Source: Candidatus Merdibacter merdigallinarum (GTDB taxonomy: Bacteria; Bacillota_I; Bacilli_A; Erysipelotrichales; Erysipelotrichaceae). Taken from it: a stretch of 53,522 nt of DNA. Made by a program: the position numbers and the translations under genes. The notes beneath the pieces were generated by a model. The model had not been told where the DNA came from and made no database searches. It saw only the letters and a program-made list of their open reading frames with translations. Position 1 is the stretch's first letter; every line of letters begins with the position of its first letter. The DNA is taken from contig DWYK01000172.1 of NCBI GenBank assembly GCA_019118705.1, positions 1 through 53,522 on the forward strand. Reading direction: 5' to 3'. Shown in pieces: positions 50,136 to 53,522 of the stretch.

Positions 50136-50726
50136 ATGAAGCTGAAGGATATCTTATTGAGCTATAAAACAAAAAACGGACTGAGCCATGAGGCGATGGC
50201 TCGCCGGATCGGTGTGTCACGCTCCACGTATTATCGCTGGATCAGCGAGAGCGAGGTCCATCTGCAGGCAGAGACCGCCAAGCGCCTGTCTCACGTGCTG
50301 GGCTGTGAGCGTTCACTGCTGGAGGCGCCCGGCGGACAGATCAAGCCGCTGCTGGGAACGGTAAAGGCCGGCTATGATCTGTTTGCACAGGAACAGATCG
50401 AGGATATGATCGAAGTCAGCGAGCGGGATGCGAAACGCGGGGATTACTTTCTGCGGGTCTGCGGTGATTCGATGGAAGGCGCACACATCTATGATGGAGA
50501 TCTCATCTATGTGCAGACGTGCGACGCGGTGCAGAGCGGTCAGATCGCCGTCGTTTTGATCGGTGAGGAGGTCACGGTCAAACGCGTCGTCTACAAGCGG
50601 GATCTGCTGATCCTGGAAGCGAGCAACCCAAAGGTGGAAGCGCGTTATTTCACGCAGCAGGAGATCGCGGAACAGGGCGTGCGCATCCTTGGCCGGGTGC
50701 GGTTCGTACGCACTGACTTTGATTAG
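50136..50726 (+). CDS. XRE-type repressor with S24 (LexA/HdiR-like) autocleavage domain
   Basis: The 196-residue protein has an N-terminal Xre helix-turn-helix (MARRIGVSRSTYYRWISES, near 20-40) and a C-terminal S24 peptidase domain. The predicted cleavage site is Ala-Gly in GTVKAGYD (near 72). The catalytic Ser is in RVCGDSMEGAHI (near 110) and the catalytic Lys in VTVKRVV (near 148). Such HdiR/LexA-like repressors cut themselves when RecA filaments form, releasing target promoters. The divergent Y-family polymerase is the obvious target. The start at 50136 follows GAGGATACAAGG. Confidence 0.9.
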   Translation: MKLKDILLSYKTKNGLSHEAMARRIGVSRSTYYRWISESEVHLQAETAKRLSHVLGCERSLLEAPGGQIKPLLGTVKAGYDLFAQEQIEDMIEVSERDAKRGDYFLRVCGDSMEGAHIYDGDLIYVQTCDAVQSGQIAVVLIGEEVTVKRVVYKRDLLILEASNPKVEARYFTQQEIAEQGVRILGRVRFVRTDFD

Positions 50727-50787
50727 CGCGGACAGGAGCAGATGACGGTACGATCCTTTTTTGGATCGTGCGGGAGCGAAAAGAAAA

Positions 50788-50854
50788 GGGCCGTTTTGGG
50801 TCACAGAGCAACGCCCGCCAAATTGGCGGTACTCTCTGTGAAAGCGGTCCTTTT
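50788..50854. terminator. Long bidirectional terminator hairpin
   Basis: Nested stems GGGCCG/CGGTCC, TCACAGAG/CTCTGTGA and CCGCC/GGCGG form one long arm. TTTT follows on both strands (with interruptions on the minus strand). It separates the repressor from the convergent two-component operon. Confidence 0.8.
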
Positions 50855-50855
50855 G

Positions 50856-51992
50856 TCAGTTTCGTTTGGTTTCATGCAGTAGTTCATCGCTGATCGCCAG
50901 TATGCGTTCAGCGATCTTTTCTCGTCCTCTTCGCTCCAGACGGACATACAGCGGGTAGGTGAGCAGCATGCCGATGAGCCCGGGGAGGCCCAGCGCGATC
51001 CCGGCAAGCAGCAGCGTGCCGCTCTGTTCGAGCGCCAGCCCCAGCCCGTTGCCCGTTGCGGAATGAGAGGTATCGCCCTGATAAAACTTTTCAAAGATGT
51101 GTGCTCCGGTCTCAGGATCCATCCCGCAGCCGGTATCGGTGATCGAGACGATGATCTTTTTGTCCTGGCGAAGGGCCCGCACCCGGACGCTGCCGTTTGC
51201 CTCCGTAAATTTGAACGCGTTGGAGAACAGATTGTTCCAGGCGAGCGCCAGCAGCTCACTGTCGGCCGTGATCGTCAGCCCTTCTTCGATATCGGTCTCC
51301 AGATCGATCTGCCAATCCTCCCAGATCTGTTCAAAGCGCAGCAGGCACTCAGCCAGCTGTTCCCCGAGATCGTACGTCTCTCCCTTCAGATAGATGTTCT
51401 GGTTTTCCAGCTTGTTGAGACGCAGGATGTTGGTGATGAGCTGTGAGAAGGAATAAGCGGTCGTGGAGATGACCTTCGCATAGGCGATGCGTTCCCTTTC
51501 GCTGAGATCGCTGCTTTGCAACAGGTCGGCATGATTCTTGATGATGGACAGCGGTGTCTTCAGCTCGTGGGAGACATTGGCGATAAAATCACTGCGCAGC
51601 GTCTCCACACCGGCCAGCTCTTTTGCCATATCGTTGAAATTGTCGATGATCACATCCATCTCGTTGCGGGCGATGCTGCGCCGCTGACGGGGAATGCGGA
51701 CGCTGAAGTCGCCGTGTATGATCTTCTGCGTCGCCTGCAGCAGCTGATTGAGCGGACGTTCGACCATCAATCTCTGATAAAGACCGTCGAGGATGGTGAA
51801 GATCAATGAGAGCAGGATGATGTTGAGAAAGGTGGAAATCGCACTCCAGCGATTGTGGCGGATATCGATCTCCAGATCGTTGAGAAACAATACCATGCAG
51901 CAGGTGATGACAAAGCACAGCATCACGAAGAAGATGAGATATTTTCGCGGAGAGAACAGGCTGCGCCGGACCAGTTTCTTCTCTTTTCTCAT
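50856..51992 (-). CDS. Sensor histidine kinase with abnormal C-terminus (chimeric)
   Basis: The 378-residue protein has two membrane helices (YLIFFVMLCFVITCCMVLFL, FLNIILLSLIFTILDG), HAMP, the phospho-acceptor block FIANVSHELKTPLSIIKNHADLL (His near 148) and an ATPase domain. The ATPase has N-box LAWNNLFSNAFKF, G1 DTGCGMD and G2 GNGLGLAL. Immediately after G2 the sequence turns into EQSGTLLLAGIALGLPGLIGMLLTYPLYVRLE, a membrane-like stretch, then REKIAERILAISDELL. The normal last strand and helix of the domain are gone. It looks like a deletion fusion to another membrane protein's tail. The ATG overlaps the response regulator stop (ATGA). Confidence 0.82.
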   Translation of the reverse strand: MRKEKKLVRRSLFSPRKYLIFFVMLCFVITCCMVLFLNDLEIDIRHNRWSAISTFLNIILLSLIFTILDGLYQRLMVERPLNQLLQATQKIIHGDFSVRIPRQRRSIARNEMDVIIDNFNDMAKELAGVETLRSDFIANVSHELKTPLSIIKNHADLLQSSDLSERERIAYAKVISTTAYSFSQLITNILRLNKLENQNIYLKGETYDLGEQLAECLLRFEQIWEDWQIDLETDIEEGLTITADSELLALAWNNLFSNAFKFTEANGSVRVRALRQDKKIIVSITDTGCGMDPETGAHIFEKFYQGDTSHSATGNGLGLALEQSGTLLLAGIALGLPGLIGMLLTYPLYVRLERRGREKIAERILAISDELLHETKRN

Positions 51993-52660
51993 TTGATGAC
52001 CGCCTTATAGCCCAGCCCGTGGACCGTTACGATCGAAAAGGCATCACAATCGGCGAACTTGTCCCGCAGCTTTGCCATGTAGACATCGACGGTCCGGCTG
52101 CCGAATGTGGAATCCGCATCCCAGAACTCGCTCATCAGCTGCGCCCGGGTAAAGGTCTTCTTCGGATAGGAGAGCAGTTTGAAGAGGATGTTGAATTCCC
52201 GCAGTGTGAGCATGATTTCCTCTCCCCGATAAGTGACGGTCATCTCCTCGCTGTTCATCGTCAGCTCATGGATGTGCAGCTCTTTGCTGTCGGCGATGTG
52301 CGCCCGCCGCAGCAGGGCATGGATCCGCAGCAGCAGTTCATCCAGGTCGATCGGTTTGACCAGGTAATCATCGATGTTGAGACGAAAACCGCGGACCTTG
52401 GACTGAATGTCATCCCGGGCGCTGATGAAGAGCAGCGGGATGTTTTTGTCGATGCGGCGGATGCTCTCCGCAAATTCATAGCCGTCAATTTCCGGCATCA
52501 TGATATCGGAGATGATGAGGTCAAAATATCCCTCAAAGAGCACATCGTATGCCTGTGCGGCGCTGGTACAGCCGACCGCGTGTATGTTGTTTTTCATCAG
52601 ATAGGTACAGATGACCTGGTTTAGTTCCTTCTCGTCGTCTACGACCAGGATATTGATCAT
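51989..52660 (-). CDS. OmpR/PhoB-family response regulator
   Basis: The 223-residue protein has a receiver domain (MINILVVDDEKELN; phosphorylated Asp in DLIISDIMMPEIDGYEF near 51; Thr/Ser position in LLFISARDD; Lys in DDYLVKPID). A winged-helix output domain follows (EIMLTLREFNILFKLLSYPKKTFTRAQLMSEFWD ... TVDVYMAKLRDKF ... VHGLGYKA). It partners the overlapping histidine kinase gene. The start at 52660 follows AAGGGAGACAACCTACC. Two TTAACA repeats in its own promoter resemble PhoP boxes and suggest autoregulation. Confidence 0.95.
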   Translation of the reverse strand: MINILVVDDEKELNQVICTYLMKNNIHAVGCTSAAQAYDVLFEGYFDLIISDIMMPEIDGYEFAESIRRIDKNIPLLFISARDDIQSKVRGFRLNIDDYLVKPIDLDELLLRIHALLRRAHIADSKELHIHELTMNSEEMTVTYRGEEIMLTLREFNILFKLLSYPKKTFTRAQLMSEFWDADSTFGSRTVDVYMAKLRDKFADCDAFSIVTVHGLGYKAVIK

Positions 52661-52696
52661 GGTAGGTTGTCTCCCTTTTTTCTTCAAGTCGCAGAA

Positions 52697-52728
52697 ATTA
52701 TACCATGCAGTTGTTAAAGGATTGTTAA
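52697..52728 (-). promoter_or_regulatory. Promoter with PhoP-box-like direct repeats
   Basis: On the minus strand -10 TATAAT (52697-52702) has no -35 of its own. The -35 zone instead holds TTAACA-N5-TTAACA (52723-52728 and 52712-52717), an 11-bp-period direct repeat like Bacillus PhoP sites. It is suited to activator binding. Confidence 0.6.
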
Positions 52729-52825
52729 AAATACAAAAAAGTGCAGACGGTTGGCTGAAGTGGCGGTTTGTGTGTGCATACGGGAGAAAGCGAAGAACCC
52801 ATCATAGAAAAATGAAGAAAAAGCT

Positions 52826-52854
52826 TGCAAAAAGAAGGAGGTGATGTTATTATA
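52826..52854 (+). promoter_or_regulatory. tRNA operon promoter
   Basis: -35 TTGCAA (52826-52831), 17 nt, -10 TATTAT (52849-52854). It lies about 40 nt upstream of the first tRNA of a seven-gene run. Confidence 0.7.
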
Positions 52855-52895
52855 TACGAGCACTGAGGTGGATACGGCCTCAAGGAGACGATGAT

Positions 52896-52972
52896 GCGCC
52901 CATAGCTCAACTGGATAGAGCGTTTGACTACGGATCAAAAGGTTGTGGGTTCGATTCCTGCTGGGCGCGCCA
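52896..52972 (+). tRNA. tRNA-Arg(ACG)
   Basis: A 77-nt cloverleaf with acceptor GCGCCCA/TGGGCGC, anticodon ACG at 52930-52932 in loop CTACGGA, T-loop GTTCGATTC and encoded CCA. The first A is expected to be edited to inosine. Confidence 0.96.
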
Positions 52973-52989
52973 TTTTTTAGTTAAGAAAG

Positions 52990-53066
52990 CGGGACGTAGC
53001 ACAGCTTGGTAGTGCACTTGATTTGGGATCAAGGGGTCGCAGGTTCAAATCCTGTCGTCCCGACCA
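52990..53066 (+). tRNA. tRNA-Pro(TGG)
   Basis: Acceptor CGGGACG/CGTCCCG, anticodon TGG in loop TTTGGGA, T-loop GTTCAAATC and encoded CCA. Confidence 0.96.
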
Positions 53067-53079
53067 GAAGAAAAGAAAC

Positions 53080-53156
53080 GGCTGGGTAGCTTAGCTGGCT
53101 AGAGCATCCGGTTCATACCCGGAAGGTCGTGAGTTCGAGTCTCACTCCAGCCACCA
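53080..53156 (+). tRNA. tRNA-Met(CAT), elongator
   Basis: Acceptor GGCTGG/CCAGCC, anticodon CAT in loop TTCATAC, T-loop GTTCGAGTC and encoded CCA. The loop context (TTCATAC) matches elongator Met rather than the Ile2 type. Confidence 0.9.
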
Positions 53157-53166
53157 AATGAGATAA

Positions 53167-53243
53167 GGACCCTTAGCTCAGTTGGTCAGAGCATCCGGCT
53201 CATAACCGGTGGGTCGTAGGTTCGAGTCCTACAGGGTCCACCA
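53167..53243 (+). tRNA. tRNA-Ile2(CAT, lysidine-modified) - probable
   Basis: Acceptor GGACCC/GGGTCC, anticodon CAT in loop CTCATAA, T-loop GTTCGAGTC and encoded CCA. Body and loop resemble Bacillus tRNA-Ile2, in which C34 becomes lysidine by TilS and reads AUA. Elongator Met is the alternative. Confidence 0.8.
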
Positions 53244-53257
53244 GAAAGGAAAGAGAT

Positions 53258-53348
53258 GGAGGAATACCCAAGTGGTTGAAGGGTCCGGTCTTGAAAACCG
53301 GTAGGTCGTGAGAGCGGCGCCTGGGTTCGAATCCCAGTTCCTCCGCCA
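53258..53348 (+). tRNA. tRNA-Ser(TGA)
   Basis: A 91-nt class II tRNA with a long variable arm. Acceptor GGAGGAA/TTCCTCC, anticodon TGA in loop CTTGAAA, and encoded CCA. Confidence 0.96.
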
Positions 53349-53363
53349 GAAAAGAAAAGACAT

Positions 53364-53440
<77 letters not shown>

Positions 53441-53443
53441 AAA

Positions 53444-53519
53444 GGTCTCGTAGCTCAGTCGGTAGAGCAAAGGACTGAAAATCCTTGTGTCGTTGGTTCG
53501 ATTCCGACCGAGACCACCA
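53444..53519 (+). tRNA. tRNA-Phe(GAA)
   Basis: Acceptor GGTCTCG/CGAGACC, anticodon GAA in loop CTGAAAA, T-loop GTTCGATTC and encoded CCA. It ends 3 nt before the window edge, so the cluster probably continues. Confidence 0.96.
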
Positions 53520-53522
53520 TTT

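Noticed and set aside
53167-53243. Second elongator tRNA-Met
   Set aside because: The CTCATAA loop and GGACCC acceptor fit tRNA-Ile2 (lysidine) better; kept as probable Ile2.

Overview
The window looks like chromosomal DNA of a moderately GC-rich, anaerobic Bacillota bacterium. Supporting signs are strong GGAGG-type ribosome binding sites, FMN and lysine riboswitches, CIRCE-type heat-shock operators, ECF vitamin transporters, pyruvate formate-lyase, a lipobox substrate-binding protein and CCA-encoding tRNA genes in an Arg-Pro-Met-Ile-Ser-fMet-Phe order. An Erysipelotrichia-like gut lineage is my best guess, but this is an inference from gene style and tRNA order only. There is no rRNA, CRISPR array, prophage or complete insertion sequence. 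Most of the window reads as core chromosome with a few accessory islands.

Left part (1-10 kb): the 3' end of a wall-anchored von Willebrand A protein; an IS3-OrfA-like helix-turn-helix gene; bioY with a palindromic operator over its promoter; an S58/P1 peptidase plus ECF S-component pair behind a leader RNA that looks like an unassigned terminator switch; and a two-gene unit made of a transmembrane Ser/Thr kinase and a 1215-residue Ig-repeat surface protein. Middle-left (10-20 kb): pflB-pflA for anaerobic pyruvate cleavage; a translational GTPase of the TetM type fused to a YacP/Rae1-like NYN nuclease; a CorA-family channel behind an upstream peptide ORF with mutually exclusive RNA pairings; and the trkA-trkH potassium uptake pair.

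Middle (20-35 kb): an operon of a PNPOx-ferredoxin flavoprotein, a zinc macrodomain and a SirTM-class sirtuin behind a promoter with two matching operators. Then come a sugar O-acetyltransferase, an MGMT-like protein, a membrane glycerophosphodiesterase, FMN-riboswitch-controlled ribU with a flavin-binding partner gene, a LytTR/LiaF-like operon divergent from a fused ABC transporter, and htpG behind two CIRCE elements. Right part (35-53.5 kb): a lysine-riboswitch-controlled amino acid ABC transporter; a run of small regulators and reductases (LysR, MerR-like, decayed RibD-C, cupin, NADPH-FMN reductase, TetR); an unknown protein; a five-gene calcium-transport/membrane operon; a UvrX-type polymerase with YolD divergent from a LexA-like S24 repressor; a PhoPR-like two-component system whose kinase has an abnormal C-terminus; and a seven-gene tRNA cluster that runs to the window end.

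The most noteworthy items are the corA leader (upstream peptide plus switchable ribosome-binding-site hairpin), the GTPase-nuclease fusion, the unassigned switch RNA before the P1 peptidase, the sirtuin/macrodomain/flavoprotein operon with twin operators, and the chimeric histidine kinase. All assignments rest on reading the sequence and remembered family motifs. No database search was run.
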